A stretch of DNA of 64,000 bases from Delphinapterus leucas (Eukaryota > Chordata > Mammalia > Artiodactyla > Monodontidae), in assembly GCF_002288925.2 (NCBI RefSeq), contig NW_022098021.1, forward strand, positions 31,657,834 through 31,721,833, in the 5' to 3' direction. The notes beneath the pieces are model-generated. The model worked only from the letters and a program-made list of their open reading frames with translations. It was not told the DNA's origin and made no database searches. The position numbers were made by a program, and so were the translations under genes. How positions within the stretch are numbered: the first letter of the stretch is position 1; every line of letters starts with the position of its first letter. Positions 11,706 through 24,249 of this stretch are shown piece by piece.

Positions 11706-14700
11706 AACAGTCAATGGCATAACTATAATTATGTATCTAGGTTGGCATTTATCACTTTTTTTTCCATTTTATCTATGTTGTGTCACATTTCATGGGAAAT
11801 AATTATATATAGAAGTCTATTATCCAATACTGAATAACAATATCTAATTTTTAAATGAATGAAATTCAATAAATCAGAACTTCAAGACATTAAGATGGAC
11901 AGTGCTCTTTCATCTGAACTTGAACTCCCCTGTTCTCTCTTATGGAGCAGTCTTTGGTACCCAGATGTCTAAATGCTGAGCAATGAGGTCCAAAATTGAT
12001 GCTGAATTCTCTCTATGGCAGATAGCATACCAGGGTATCATTTAATTGCAATACCAGGAGGGTAACTGAAAAACATGAGATCACGCTGAAGCCATTAGTC
12101 TCGGGACATAGGTGGAGATCGGCCAAGTGAAAAGGAAGTAGGTGTCTAAGTTAGATAGCAAGGGACATAATTAATAGTTCCCTAGATTTGCACAGGAACC
12201 TCCTGAGGCTCATGTAACCACTTCCCAGCAGGTGTGCAGCCTGATACCTGAGAGAGCAAGATGAGCTAAGGAACCTCAGCTAGTAGCTGGAAACAAGGTT
12301 GCTACCCTAGGGAGGAGAGGGATATGGCAATGCTCCCACACCTCCCTGAAGAGCGCAGCTCCATTTCCCTTGGTCTCTGCAAGGTGCACTATAGACACGC
12401 CCTGGAAATGCATCCATTCTACTGTCATTTCCATCCTAGTGTGGCACTTCAGTGACCTTGTTTCAAGCCATACTAAGTTCAAAATCCTCACACTGAAACA
12501 CAATCTAGGGCCGCTTTATTCCAGAATCTGTGTGTTCCAATGATTGAAACCACAAATGTGAGCACTCCCCTATGTAATCCACCTTTCTTTTCGTTATTGT
12601 TGTCTAATGTACTTTGGCATCATCCAATCAAAATTATAACAGATGGCTAAGGTTTAGCCTCCTTTACAAGATGAGCAGACCTCACAATCTCATTCTAGAC
12701 AACAATGACTTTAAAGTATCCAATCAGGTGAGTTATCAAGACACCTAGCTTTCTAGTCTTATTCATATGATTCAGAAGCACTCCTAACTCTGTTCTCCTA
12801 TTTTTTTAAGTATTATTGAGTATTATCAAGGAGAAAGGATATCTGAACTAAGGTATTAGAAGTAAAATAGTACAATTCAGTGTATATATTCAACACCTAG
12901 GCTAAGTGCTATCACAGTATCAACGTGCTAGAAGGAAATATCCCTCTTGGAAATAATTGCAATATCATGTCCTCTTACCACCAAGTTTCCTTCACTTGAT
13001 ATTTTCTTAACACAAATAATGTGTATACATTGCCAAACACTTTAATCTTATTTTCTCTTGGTAACAGCTTGAAAAAATGAAATACAACTATGATTTATTT
13101 TACTAAATAAATGACTTATCAAGTGCTATAGGACCAGTATTGAGATCACTCTCACAGGCCATTACAATTTCAAATATTATGTTTCCTCACCCCCACCCAT
13201 TAGATGGGTATATTTCAATACATGGCTATTATATATGTATATCTCCAAGAATTTTGTTTCATGTGCTGAAACAGATTTTAGGGTTGTTGTGTTTTATATA
13301 CCTAAACAGATTTTAGGGTTGTAAACCATCTTTGTCAAGTGTCTTATTGCTATAGAAATTAGACCTTAGCTGACACCATTTGCTCACAGTAATGCCCTAT
13401 ACAAACACAAATGCAGGTCGGGTGTTCTAAATGACATTAGTACTAAATCTTGATAACTGCCACAACATAATCCTGCTGTCTATTGAGTGAACTGTATGTC
13501 AACACTGGGTACACTTGGCTAAATTCTCAATGCGTGGCAATTATGGATGACCAAACTAAGCTTTTCTGGAACGTTTCAATCTTTATAAGCTTAGCATCTG
13601 TATCTGAGTTTATTCTATGTCAGTAGCATCCATGAAAGGAAGTACTGCTACAGATACTCACAATATTAATTCTACATCTTTCTTAATGACACTTCCCGAT
13701 TAATGTTTAATACAGTGTGCTAACACAGCCTTCACTGGGAGAGGAGGGCATCATAATGCTTGAATTCTAGCCACACAGTGGCTACTAATAGTCACAAGCC
13801 CTATGTAACCCATTTAACTTTTCTGGAGTTAGTTTCTCATGTCTAAGCTATTTTGTAGCTCTCAAATCCCACGAGCCCTTATATCTCTTCTAGAGCAAAC
13901 TCTGGGTTTCTATTTTTCATCCAACAAATAATTTTTAACCCCCATTCCTATGCAAGCAATGCAAGATGTATAGTTTTACACATACTTCTTTCACAGAGAT
14001 TACACACGCATATGCCAAGACATACACAAAATGCAAGAAATTAAAGAGGACTGTGATTAGTACCATAGGAAATGTATATTAAAAATGCTCTGGAGTTTCA
14101 AGGAAAGAGCAGCAGACTATTTCCTATAGTCAACAAATATTAATAAAGGTCTACCAGATGACAGACAATGTGCTCTAGCCTTGGATTTCATGGATAAAAT
14201 GTAGGCCTGCTTCTAATACTTGTTCGGCCCAGAGCAAGAATATATAAATAAAGGCCTCAGTATCACATGCCTGAATATTTAGAAATTGGACTAACAAACT
14301 ATTAAATAAAGTATGTTTCATCATCCTACCTTGATGAGCATAATTTCACAATGACCTGGAAGATTGGATTCATATTAGAATTCTCAGACTTCCTTGCCTC
14401 TGGCTTTCAGCCCTTACTACTCCATCTTCTTCCCTTATTTTTCTATCTCTGGTTCTACTTAATTCGTTTTGGGTCCTCATGTGTCCTTGTGAGAATACTC
14501 CAGCCTGTGTATCCAAGATCTTTCAGTGAAAGCCAAAGCTCCCACTGAAAAGCTGAAGAGTGTTTTAATAGATAGCATAAAAAACATTCCAGGTAGAAAA
14601 AAATAATTATTAAAACCTTTGCTGGAAGGAAGTTTCCAGGCTTGGTTGCAGAATGTTGAGTTGTTCAGTTTTGCTAGAGTTTCAACAAAAGGAAAATATT

Positions 14701-14709
14701 AATGCTAAA
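11706..14709. other. 3-kb spacer, nothing recognised
   Basis: No repeat family, RNA gene or exon could be supported. The only internal structure noticed is a 19-base repeat (13,269-13,287 and 13,304-13,322). The 75-codon minus-strand frame at 12,276-12,503 and the 65-codon plus-strand frame at 14,351-14,548 are unremarkable. Confidence 0.45.
13269..13322 (+). repeat. 19-base direct repeat, 35-base period
   Basis: 'aaacagattttagggttgt' occurs at 13,269-13,287 and again at 13,304-13,322, separated by 16 bases. Confidence 0.9.
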
Positions 14710-15150
14710 CCCATAAAAATAAGCCTAGATCATAATGTCAAGGGCTAAGAAGTTTGAACTTTATTTGGTAAGCAAAGAAGAGAGATTTCAAGGTTATTGA
14801 GCAGAGGTGACGTAATCAAAGCTGTACTATAGGAAGATTAATTTGGCAGCCAAATGCAGAATGATTAGATTAGAAACAAGACTGGAGGCAGGGAGAAGAG
14901 TTATAGCAATAGTTTAGGTAAGCAATAATAAGACTGTTAACTAGGGCTAGGTTAATGTACAGGAAGAAAGGGCAGTGTGAGGCAGTAGGGAGAAGGAATT
15001 GACAACCCCTGATGAATCATTGGTAATGGGAGGAAGAAGAGAGATAAATCAAAGAACACTCAGAGGTCTTGAGCTTCTGTGACTAAAAATGAATATTGGA
15101 AATCATCTGCAAGAAATCAGAAGGAGGAGCTAAATTGTAAGGTGAAAATG
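14710..15150 (-). repeat. L2 LINE fragment, minus strand
   Basis: The order of phrases follows reverse-complement L2: 'aagtttgaactttattt', then 'ttattgagcagaggtgac', then 'aggaagattaatttggcagc', then 'gactggaggcagggagaag'. They parallel 'ttttgagcagaggagtgac' and 'gaatagactggaggg'. Confidence 0.6.
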
Positions 15151-16449
15151 ATGAGCGGCATCCGTGTATGTTGTGTTAGCAAAACTGGCAAACCTCCCCT
15201 CATGTGAAAATGCCATTGCAAACTTGGAAATGAAGGACTTGGGTTTGAAGAATCATCAGGAAATCACACAAAGAGGTAACTAAGCTTGAATAAATAAAAA
15301 TAAAATTATGATACAAAAGATAAACTCTATGAAAATACAATATAGATTATAAAGAATTGTTTCTTAATAGAAAATGTCTAAAAATATTATAGAAAAACAC
15401 AGAAAAGAGAAAAAAAGCAAAAGATTTGAAAAGTCAATTTCCAAAAGAAAGAAAAATAACTCTACTAAAATATGAAAAAATTCTTTATCCTTTTTTTGTT
15501 ACTAAAATTGCAAATCAAAATCTAAGCTAACATCTTGATTTGAAATTAGCAAAGATTTCAATATATAATAATACCCATGTACATGAAGGAATGGAGATCA
15601 TGAAACTTTATATAATTTTAGAGGAAGCATAAATTGGTGCATATTTTCCACAATTTGTCAATCTGTATTGATTCTTAAGTATTTATGGCCTTTATCTCAT
15701 AATTCAATTTAAAGAAATTTAACCAGAATGTGATTTAGAAGAGAAAACAATTGCACATAATCTACATAGCTAATGTTTAGAATGGTATTTTTTTAATTTA
15801 AAATTTCAATTTCCTATTTTCTGATAGTAAAACAATCATTGAATTTCCCTTTCTTTCCTTGGCTATCACAATATGAAATAAAATATAATCAAAAGATAAA
15901 TTTCAATCTTTGTGAAGCCAGAAGATATCTGTAACCCTAAACATAATAAAGGTCAAAGAAGAATGCAGAAAGATGCTGAAAAAGGATATCAAGGTTTCAG
16001 ATCTCAGACAAAACCAGCAAAGTGTAGTTTTCCATAGTAGATGGCATATACTTTTGGAAGAAATCCAGCAATCTGTTATTTACAAAATAAGTACAAGCTG
16101 GTGGCAGGAAGCTTCCTGGACCTAGATGGCAACAAGTTGATGCCAGAGAGATTAACTTGTATGAGGCATTTCAATGGCAAAACAATTTTGCCATTGAAAA
16201 ATTGTTTTCAATTTTTCAGGAAGCAGTCTTTCAGCAAGGCAGAGCAAAAGAAAGAAATTCTACATTGTTGGCAACCCTACAGCTTCTGATCTCCTTGGAC
16301 CAGTTGAAGATAAGAGCCAAAAATTTTACTTACATGTAATGCAGCTACAAAGAAACTTCATTATGAACCAGAATACCTGGTAGTGTGAAACATGGCTCTA
16401 CCTTGACCCCCATGTGATCCTCCTGCAAATACTGGTCCAACAATTTATT
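15151..16449. other. spacer, nothing recognised
   Basis: An A-rich stretch at 15,300-15,480 and an 82-codon plus-strand frame at 16,041-16,289 show no family resemblance. The right part could be 5' UTR of the old L1 that follows, but this cannot be shown. Confidence 0.4.
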
Positions 16450-19400
16450 TCAATCAAAATGTAAAATTTTAAAAAGAAACAGCCCCAGATTCTGGCTAAG
16501 CTGTTTAGTGGGATGCTTTTCCTGTATAAGGCCAGTCTGTAAAGATTGGGAGAGGTCTCTGCTTTGTCTAATGTGCAGACACCAACATACAGATCCAAGG
16601 AAATGAAGAATCAAACAAAGATGTTCCAAAGGAACAAGATAAATCTCAAGAAACTGAATCTAATAAAATGGAGTTATAAAATTTACCAGACAGAAAATTC
16701 AAAATAATTGTCATAAAGATGCTCACTGAAGTCAAGAGAATAATTTATAAACAAAGTGAGATTTCAACAAAGATATAGAAAGTATAAAAAAGGATCAAAC
16801 AGAAATCACAATGCTAAAGAATGCAATAACTAAATTGAAAATTTCACTAGAGTAGTTCAACAGCAGACTAAATCAGGTAGAAGAAAGGACTGGTAAACTT
16901 AAGGACAAGCCACTGGAAAAAAAATTCAAAGGAGTAAAAATTTTAAAAGAAAAAAAAGAGTAAAGAAAGCTTAAGGAACTTGTGAGACAACATTAAACAG
17001 AAATGTATACATTCTCAGAGCCTCAGAAGGAAGAGAGAAACAGAAAAAAATGGAAAGATTATTCAAAAACATAATAGCTGAAAATTTTCCAAATCTGAGT
17101 AAGAAAATGGACAAAAAGATTGAAATCATATCAATATCTTTATTGAATACAATGGAGTGAAACTAGAAATCAATATCAGAAGGAAAACTGATTCACAAAT
17201 ACACAGAAATTAAACAACACACTTTTGAACAATCATTGGGTCAAAGAAGAAATCAAAAGAGAAATCAGAAAATATCTCAAAATAAATAAAAATTAAAACA
17301 CTATACGAAAATTTATGGAATATTGTAAAAGCAATATTAAGAAGGAAGTTTATTACAATAAATGTTTATTTAAAAAATAAGGAACATCACAAACAACTAA
17401 ACTTTACATCTCAAGGAGCTCATGAAGAACAAAGTAAACCCAAAGTTAGTATAAGGAAGGGAATAACAAAGATTAGAGCAGAAATAAGCAAGATAGAAAA
17501 TTAAAATTAAAAATTCAATAAAACTGAGGGTTTTTTGAAAATATAAACAAAATCACAAAACCCTTAACTAAAATAATTAAGAAAAAAAGACAAATAAATA
17601 AAATCAGAAATAAAAGAGATGTCATTACAATCGATTCCACAGAAATAAAAGGTTAATAAGATACTACTATAAACAATTATTCACATCAATCTATAACCTA
17701 GAAGAAATGGACAAATTCTGAGAAAAATACAATCAACCAATGTTAAATCATGAAGAAATAGAAAGTCTAAACAGACCTACAGCTAGTATGGAGATTGAGT
17801 GAGGAATCAACCCTCCCCTACCCACCCTCAACAATGATAAGTCCAGGACCAACTGGCTTCATTAGTGGATTCTATGAAACATTTAAAGAAGAATTAAAGC
17901 CAATCGTTCTCAAAATCTTCCAAAAAATTAAATAGGAGGGAACTTTTCCAAATGCATTTTATGAAGTCAGCATTTGTTTCCAAAGACATAACAAGAAAAG
18001 AAAACTACAGGCCAGTTTCTCTGATGAATATAGATGCAAAAATCCTTAACAAAATACTAGCAAACCAAATCCAACAGCACATTATAATGATCATATATCA
18101 TGACCAAGTGGGATTTATCCCTGAGATGCAAGGATGATTCAACATATGAAAATCAATTAATGTGATACCCAATATTAACAGAATAAAGAATTTAAATCAC
18201 ATCATCATCTCAATAGATGGAGAAAAAACATTGGACAAAAATCAACACCTGTTGATAAAAGAATGTATAGAAGAAATGTACCACAACCTAATAAAGGCTA
18301 TGTATGAAAAGTTAAAAATTAGCATCATAGTCAATGGGGAAAAACTGAAAGCTTTCCCTCTAAGATCTGGACCAAGGAAAGGATGCCCACTATCACCACT
18401 TATCTTCAACATAGTACTGGGAGTCCCATTCAGAGCAATTAGGCAAGTAAAGGAAATAAAATGCTTTCCACTTTCCAAACTGGAAAGGACGAAGTAAAAT
18501 CTCCCCTTTTAGCAGATGATATGATCTTATATAGGGAAAACATCAAAGACTCCATTAAAAGACTGTTAAAACTAATAAAAAAATTTAGTATAGATGTAGG
18601 ATACAAAAATTAACATACAAAATCAATTGCAATTTCTATTAGCAATTAACTATCTGCAAATGAAATTAGAAAAACAATCTCATTTACAATAGTATCAAAA
18701 AGAATTAAATATTAGGAATAAAGTTAACTAAGGAGAAGAAAGACTTGTATACTGAAAAATACATAGCATTGATGAAAGAAAATTTAAAAGACACAAACAA
18801 ATGAAAAGACATCCCATATGTTGTACTTAATAATACTGTTAAAATGTTCAGTGTCTAAAGTAATCTACAGATGCAGTGTAATCCCTATCAAATCTTAATG
18901 AATTTTTTTTACAGAAATGGAAAAAAGCAACTCATATAGAACCACAAAAGGCCACAATCAGCCAAATCCATCCTAAGAAAAAAGAACAAAACTAGGGGTA
19001 TCACACTTCCTGATTTCAAAATATGTTATACAAAGCTACAATAATCAAAATAATCTGGTGCCTGCATAAAATCAGACCAGAGACCAATGGAACAAAATAG
19101 AGAGCTCAGAAATAAGCTCATAAATATATGGTCAACTGATTTTCAACAGGTGTCAAGAAGGCACAATTGAGGAAGCACAGTCTCTTCAACAAATGGTTTC
19201 AGGAAAACTGAATATCCATATGCAAAAGAACAAAATTGAACCTTTATCTTATACCAAATACAAAAATCAACTCAAAATGGATTAAAGACTTAAATATAAG
19301 ATTTGGAAGTATAAACTTATAGAAAAAAATCATGAAATTGGTTTAGCAATGATTCTTGGACATGACACCAAAAGCATGAGTAAAAAAAAGCAAAGATGCA

Positions 19401-20432
19401 TCAAACAAAATAGTTCTGCCCAGCAAAGAAAACAATCAACCGTGTGAAAATGTAATCTATGGAATGGGAGAAAAAATTCACAAACCATATATCTGATAAG
19501 GGTTAATATCCAAACTATTTAAAGAACTCCTACAACTCAATGGCAAAAAAAGCAACTCAACTTACAAATGAACAAAAGATTTGAATAGGCATATCTCCAA
19601 AGAAGACATACAAATGTTCCAAAAAACATGCAAAAAGATGTTCAATATCATTAATTCTCAGAGAAATGCAAGTCACACCACAGTGAAATATCACTTCATA
19701 CCTGTTAGGATGGCTAATATCAAAATAAAAAACAAAAGTCAACATGTGTTGCTGAGGATGTAGAGAAATTTGAACCCTTGCACACTGTACACGGGAATGG
19801 AAAATAATGCAGCTTCTATGGAAAACAGTAAAAGGGTTTCTCAAAAAATTAAAAATAGAACTACTGTATAATCCAGCAAGCACACTTCTGGATATTTATC
19901 TAAAAGAACTGAAGTCAAGATCTCAAAGTGATACTAGCACTTCCATGTTCATGACAGCACTATTCATGACAGCACTATCTAAAAGAACCAAGATGTGAAA
20001 GCAACCTAAGTGCCCATCCACAGATGAAAGGATAATGAAAATGTGGTATATGCATACAGTGGAATACTACACAGCTTTTAAAAAGAAGGAAATTCTGTAA
20101 TATGAGACAAGATGCATAAACCTTGAGGACATTATGCTGAGTGGAATAAGCCAGTCACAGAAAGACTGATACTTCCTGATTCCATTTGTGTGTGATATCT
20201 AAAATAGTCAAAATCACAGATTCAAAGAGTGGAATGATGGTTGCTAGGGACTAGGGAGAGGGTGAAATGGGGAGTTACTGATCAAGGAACACAAAGTTTC
20301 AGTTTAGCAAGAGCTGCTATACAACATTGTACCTATAGTCAACAATAATGTACACTTAAAATTTTGTTAGGCAGGATGATCTCATATTCAGTTTTCTTAA
20401 CCACAATAAAATGAAATTTTAAAAAATAAATA
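16450..20432 (+). mobile_element. old L1M-type LINE, plus strand, internally deleted
   Basis: Plus-strand L1 layout from 5' UTR and ORF1 remnants (about 16,600-17,120) through ORF2 to a 3' UTR and A-rich tail near 20,405-20,432. The 3' half shows 'ggaatactacacagctttt' at about 20,060 and 'aatgtacacttaaaat' at about 20,350. Near 17,122 the text jumps from ORF1 ('gaaaattttccaaatctgag') straight to the C-terminal part of the ORF2 endonuclease ('aaactagaaatcaat'). The ORF1 C-terminus and most of the endonuclease are therefore missing. Many stops and frameshifts mark it as far older than the L1 at 31-38 kb. The 5' boundary is uncertain. Confidence 0.8.
17130..19995 (+). pseudogene. L1 ORF2 (endonuclease tail, reverse transcriptase, C-terminus), dead
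   Basis: LINE-1 ORF2 encodes the endonuclease and reverse transcriptase that copy L1 RNA at a nick in the nucleus. Only decayed pieces remain. A piece at 17,952-18,137 reads '[18 protein letters not shown]' and '[11 protein letters not shown]', the N-terminal RT palm region. A piece at 18,162-18,497 in another frame carries 'IISIDGEKTLDKNQH' and 'KGCPLSPLIFNIVL'. The catalytic box appears at about 18,506-18,520 as LADD, with Leu where L1 normally has Phe. Further C-terminal pieces at 19,581-19,763 and 19,807-19,998 match 'HISKEDIQMFQK' and the terminal cysteine region. Multiple stops and frame changes make it non-functional. Confidence 0.85.
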
Positions 20433-20506
20433 AAGAAAAAATGGTTCTGGATCCCAGTGTGGCTCTTTCAGCATCAACTCTAGAGAGATGCTCACAACTC
20501 CCTGTA

Positions 20507-20990
20507 CCTTACTGTATTTATTTTCTATTACTGTATAAAAAATCACCACAAACTCTGTGACTTAAAACAATATCCACTTATTATCTTACAGTCTTAAGTC
20601 CAGGTAAACTCAGCTAGTTTCTCTGCATAGCGCTGAAATCAAGATGTTGACTGGGCTAGATTCTTATATGAAGTCTCAGGGGAAGAATTCACTTTCAAAA
20701 TCATCCAGATTGCGGGAGAACTTATTTTCTTGCAGCTATCATTCTGAGGTCCCCTTTCCTTGCTGGCTGTCAACCAGAGTCCACCCTCTTGTCCTAGGGG
20801 CTGCACAGATTCCTTGACAATGGCCCTCCTCATCTTCAAGCTAGTAACATAACATCAAATCCCATCCATGCTTTGAATCTCTCTGACTTCTTTTTTTGCC
20901 ACCAGACAGAGAAAATTCTCTGCTTTTAAGGGCTTCTGTGATTAGATTAGGCCCATCTGGATAAACTCCCTTTTAAAGGTCAACCATGCT
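20507..20990 (-). repeat. LTR-like ancient repeat (MaLR-type suspected), minus orientation
   Basis: It opens with 'ttctattactgtataaaaaa' and 'cttaaaacaatatccactta', then 'ttccttgctggctgtcaacc', 'catgctttgaatctctctga', and 'ttctgcttttaagggctt'. This ordered set of phrases is common in old mammalian repeats. The opening resembles the reverse complement of MaLR LTR ends ('aagccacccagt...gttatagcagc'). The family name is uncertain. Confidence 0.5.
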
Positions 20991-20992
20991 AT

Positions 20993-21370
20993 TGTTATAG
21001 GTTGAAATATGTTCCCCAAAAAAGATATGTTGAAGTCCTAACCCCCAGTGCCTCACAATGTGAAATTACTTGGAGTGTAATGCAATGTAAAAAGGGGGAA
21101 TTTAGATATAGTGACAGATGCTTACAGAGGGAAGATGGTGTAAAGCCACACAAAAAGAACTCCATGTGAAGACAGAAGCAAAAATCGAACTGAGGCAGCC
21201 ACAAGCCAAGGGATGCCAATGATTTCCCACCAGCAGCACCACAACTACCACCAGAAGCTGGGAAGAGTCAGGAAGAGATTCCACCCAGTCAGAGAGAGTA
21301 TGCTCCGGCTGACATCTTGATTTCAGACATCCAGGTTCCAGAACTGTGAGACAATAAATTTCTGTTGTTC
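20993..21370 (+). mobile_element. MaLR-type solo LTR (MLT1-like), plus strand, 3'-truncated
   Basis: It starts at 'tgttataggttgaaatat', continues with 'gttgaagtcctaaccccc', 'ccatgtgaagacagaag' and 'tccagaactgtgagacaat', and ends at 'aaatttctgttgttc'. The usual last segment ('aagccaccc...aca') is missing and replaced by the purine repeat that follows. No internal retroviral coding sequence is present. It is a decayed non-coding LTR relic found across placental mammals. Confidence 0.7.
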
Positions 21371-21430
21371 AAAAGGAAAAGAAAGGAAAGGAGAGGAGAG
21401 GAGAGGAGAGGAAAGGAGAGGAGAGGAAAA
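21371..21430 (+). repeat. (GGAGA)n/(GGAAA)n purine microsatellite
   Basis: About 60 bases of pure A/G, mostly GGAGA pentamers with GGAAA variants. It sits where the upstream LTR is cut short. Confidence 0.9.
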
Positions 21431-22428
21431 GACACAGTCAGGATTGCAGTGTGGACTTGGGAAAAGAGAGGTAATAAAAGTCAAAATTATCAAAGACTCA
21501 AAAGACAGTGATAGCTGAAAAAGAACACAGAACAAATGTAATTTTTAAATATTTTAAAATAACTTTTAAGAATATTATTTTAAAATTTCTAGAAATAAAA
21601 GATGACCCAAATATATAGACTGGAGCATTGCATCATGTCTCAGAAAAAGCTGATCTAGCATCATCAATACTGAACCACATGCTGGTAAAAATTTCTGGAC
21701 TTCAAAAAAAGAAAGAGAAAAAATTACTAACATTTAACTTCAAAAAGAGTGAAAACATGAATAGTTGTATAACCATTTAAGAAAGTAGAAAGGTCTTTGC
21801 TTTATAAAGAAACTGGCCCAAGTAGGGTTACAAATGAGTTTTACTAAACTTAAAATGAACAGCTAACTCCTATATCTATGAAAACACTCAGAACAGAAAA
21901 CTAGAAAGATTCCAAGTCTGTCATAAGAAACTAACATAAATCCAATTCTAAAAGCTGTTAAACTTAGCACCCAAAAATAAAAAGTAGACTAATACACATT
22001 TACAAACTAAAATAAAATATTAATAAATTAAATATTATTAAATGTTAAATGAATTTAAAGAATAATACACCACAATCAACATAGTAACACTGAATACATG
22101 GAAGGTTACAGTAGGAAATCTATTAATAAAAATTTTAACATTCTTCAATGTCAAATGTTAACAGCTCCATGAAGAAAAATAAACAAATAAAGAGAAAAAG
22201 ACACAACAAATTCTGATTCTAAAAACAAAGGAAAGTATGTAGGATCAGATAAAGTTTATCTATAGAAATTTATAAGGAAAACATTATAACCTGAAAAAAA
22301 TAAGAAATAATCATATTAAAATTGTGATTATCATACCATCATTCACTATTTTAAGAGCAGTTTTAGAAAGCACAATAAAACTTGAAAAATAAATTATCAA
22401 TATGCTTATTAAAAAGAAAGGAGCCTAA

Positions 22429-22783
22429 TGATATCACTTATATGTGGAATCTAAACAAGGCTACAAATGAACTTATCTACAAAACAAAAGTAGAGTTACA
22501 GATGTAGAAAATAAATTTATGGTTACCAGGAAGTAAGGCGGGGGAGGGATAAATTGGAAGATTGGGATTGACACATACATACTACTATATATAAAATAGA
22601 TAACTAATAAGGACCTACTGTATAGCACAGGGAACTCTACTCAATACTCTGTAATGACCTATATGGGAAAGAATCTAAAAAAGAGTGGATATATGTATAT
22701 GTATAACAGAGTCACCTTGCTGTACACCTGAAACTAACACAACACTGTAAATCAACTATACCCCAATAAAAATTTTAAAAGAA
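22429..22783 (+). mobile_element. L1 3' UTR fragment, plus strand
   Basis: A truncated L1 tail with 'tcacttatatgtggaatcta', 'tatagcacagggaactctac' and 'gctgtacacctgaaact', ending in an A-rich tail. Imperfect flanking repeats ('aaagaaaggagcctaa' before, 'aaagaaaaggaatctaa' after) fit a decayed target duplication. It splits the older LINE around it. Confidence 0.8.
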
Positions 22784-23188
22784 AAGGAATCTAACTTTCA
22801 CTATTTACAATGAGCTCAGATAGATTAAAAGGCCGACAAACTCATAAAAGCATAAATAGATTTACAAAAACTTTGTGAACTGCAAATTAAAATAACATAA
22901 AAATTGGAATAGAAAAAATTTTCAAAGGTAGAAAAGAAAAAATACTTTCTGAAATAAAGGAGAAATTTAATATGCACATCAAGGGAACAGCATCTCTTGG
23001 AAATATGTATGCCTAACAACTAGTATTATGACATGGCCTAGCAATGTTATTGGATTTAATATATTAAATAAGGAAGTCACCTATAGGAGGAAACAATTAA
23101 AGTAAAAATGAAACAATAATCAAGTAGACAAAAAAGGACACGGAAGACTTAATAATATAAAAAGTAACATACATATTTGTATATGAAT

Positions 23189-23211
23189 GTATATATATAT
23201 ATATATATATT
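23189..23211. repeat. (AT)n microsatellite
   Basis: About eleven uninterrupted AT units. Confidence 0.9.
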
Positions 23212-23654
23212 CCCTATTCTAAAAGCAGGGTAATGTATGATCATTTCAAAGACACAAAAATTTAATTAAACTAAAAAATTGAAATGTAAATTTTGAAATA
23301 TAGCTACTTCCTCTAGTTTTCAAAATCTGAGCATCTAAAAAAATTAAGCCTATCCCTTAATTTAAAAAAAAAGACCTACAGATGCTCTGAGGTACATTCT
23401 CCCTAGCTGCAGCAAGCTCAGTAAAACTACTTTTTTTTTGGACCACACGTGTATTTCTGGTGGTCTTTGGCTGTGGATTTTAATACCTGCCTCAAAGAAG
23501 TTGTTAAAAAGACTTATGTGCATCCTTAATATGGAATAGTCTGCAATTTTAATAACATGGACAGATCTCCAAGACATATTTTTACATGAAAAGGCAAGTT
23601 TTAGAGCTGTATGGAAACTATGTCCAATTCATATTTTAAAAATAATTACATGTG

Positions 23655-23861
23655 GGCTTCTCTGATGGCGCAGTGGTTGAGAGTCCGCCTGCCGATGCAG
23701 AGGACATGGATTCGTGTCCCGGTCCGGGAAGATCCCACATGCCGTGGAGAGGCTGAGCCCGTGAGCCATGGCCACTGGTCCTGTGCGTCTGGAGTCTGTG
23801 CTCCGCAATGGGAGAGGCCATTACAGTGAGAGGCCCGCGTACTGCAAAAAAAAATAATGAT
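23655..23861 (+). mobile_element. CHR-type SINE (short form), plus strand
   Basis: Head 'gcttctctgatggcgcagtg', B-box region 'atggattcgtgtcccggt', and the end 'aggcccgcgtactgc' plus A-rich tail. Perfect 14-base target duplication 'aataattacatgtg' at 23,641-23,654 and 23,862-23,875. Confidence 0.96.
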
Positions 23862-24034
23862 AATAATTACATGTGTAAAAGAATTCACGCAAGTAAATAC
23901 ATTGGAAATGTACTCAAATTTGAATATCAAATTTTCCAGGGGAGGAGAGAAGAGTAGAAAGATTTGAATAAAACTTAGATGTTTTAATCCATATATTTCT
24001 GGAATGTTTGGATATTTCAATAAAAGTATTTTCA

Positions 24035-24240
24035 GGCTTCCCTTGTGGCGCAGTGGTTGAGAGTCCGCCTGCCAATGCAGGCGACATGGATTCGTACCCC
24101 AGTCCAGGAAGTTCCCACATGCCGCGGAGCGGCTAGGCCCTTGGGCCATGGCCTCTGAGCCTGCGCATCCGGAGCCTGTGCTCTGCAACGGGAGAAGCCA
24201 CAATAGTGAGAGGCCCGCGTACTGCAAAAAAAAAAAAAAA
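24035..24240 (+). mobile_element. CHR-type SINE (short form), plus strand
   Basis: Head 'gcttcccttgtggcgcagtg', the end 'aggcccgcgtactgc' and a run of As. Perfect 13-base target duplication 'aaaagtattttca' at 24,022-24,034 and 24,237-24,249, overlapping the A-tail. The pure A-tail suggests a fairly recent insertion. Confidence 0.96.
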
Positions 24241-24249
24241 GTATTTTCA

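Larger units (their letters stand above)
21440..23640 (+). repeat. decayed LINE (HAL1/L1M-like), plus strand
   Basis: Very A-rich plus-strand text carries L1-like fragments: 'tagcatcatcaatactgaac', 'acttcaaaaaaagaaagag', and after the younger insertion 'ctaactttcactatttacaa'. The last resembles 'aaactatcactatttgcaga' of the RT region. The end at 23,440-23,640 resembles an L1ME 3' UTR ('tacctgcctcaaagaagttg', 'atatggaatagtctgcaat'). No frame survives. The assignment is tentative. Confidence 0.45.

Noticed and set aside
20993..21370. Endogenous retrovirus with coding potential
   Set aside because: Only a truncated solo LTR-like relic is present. No gag, pol or env-like frame lies nearby.
23646..24227. 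193-codon minus-strand frame
   Set aside because: It runs through two antisense CHR SINEs and the spacer between them. Antisense CHR SINEs happen to have open frames.
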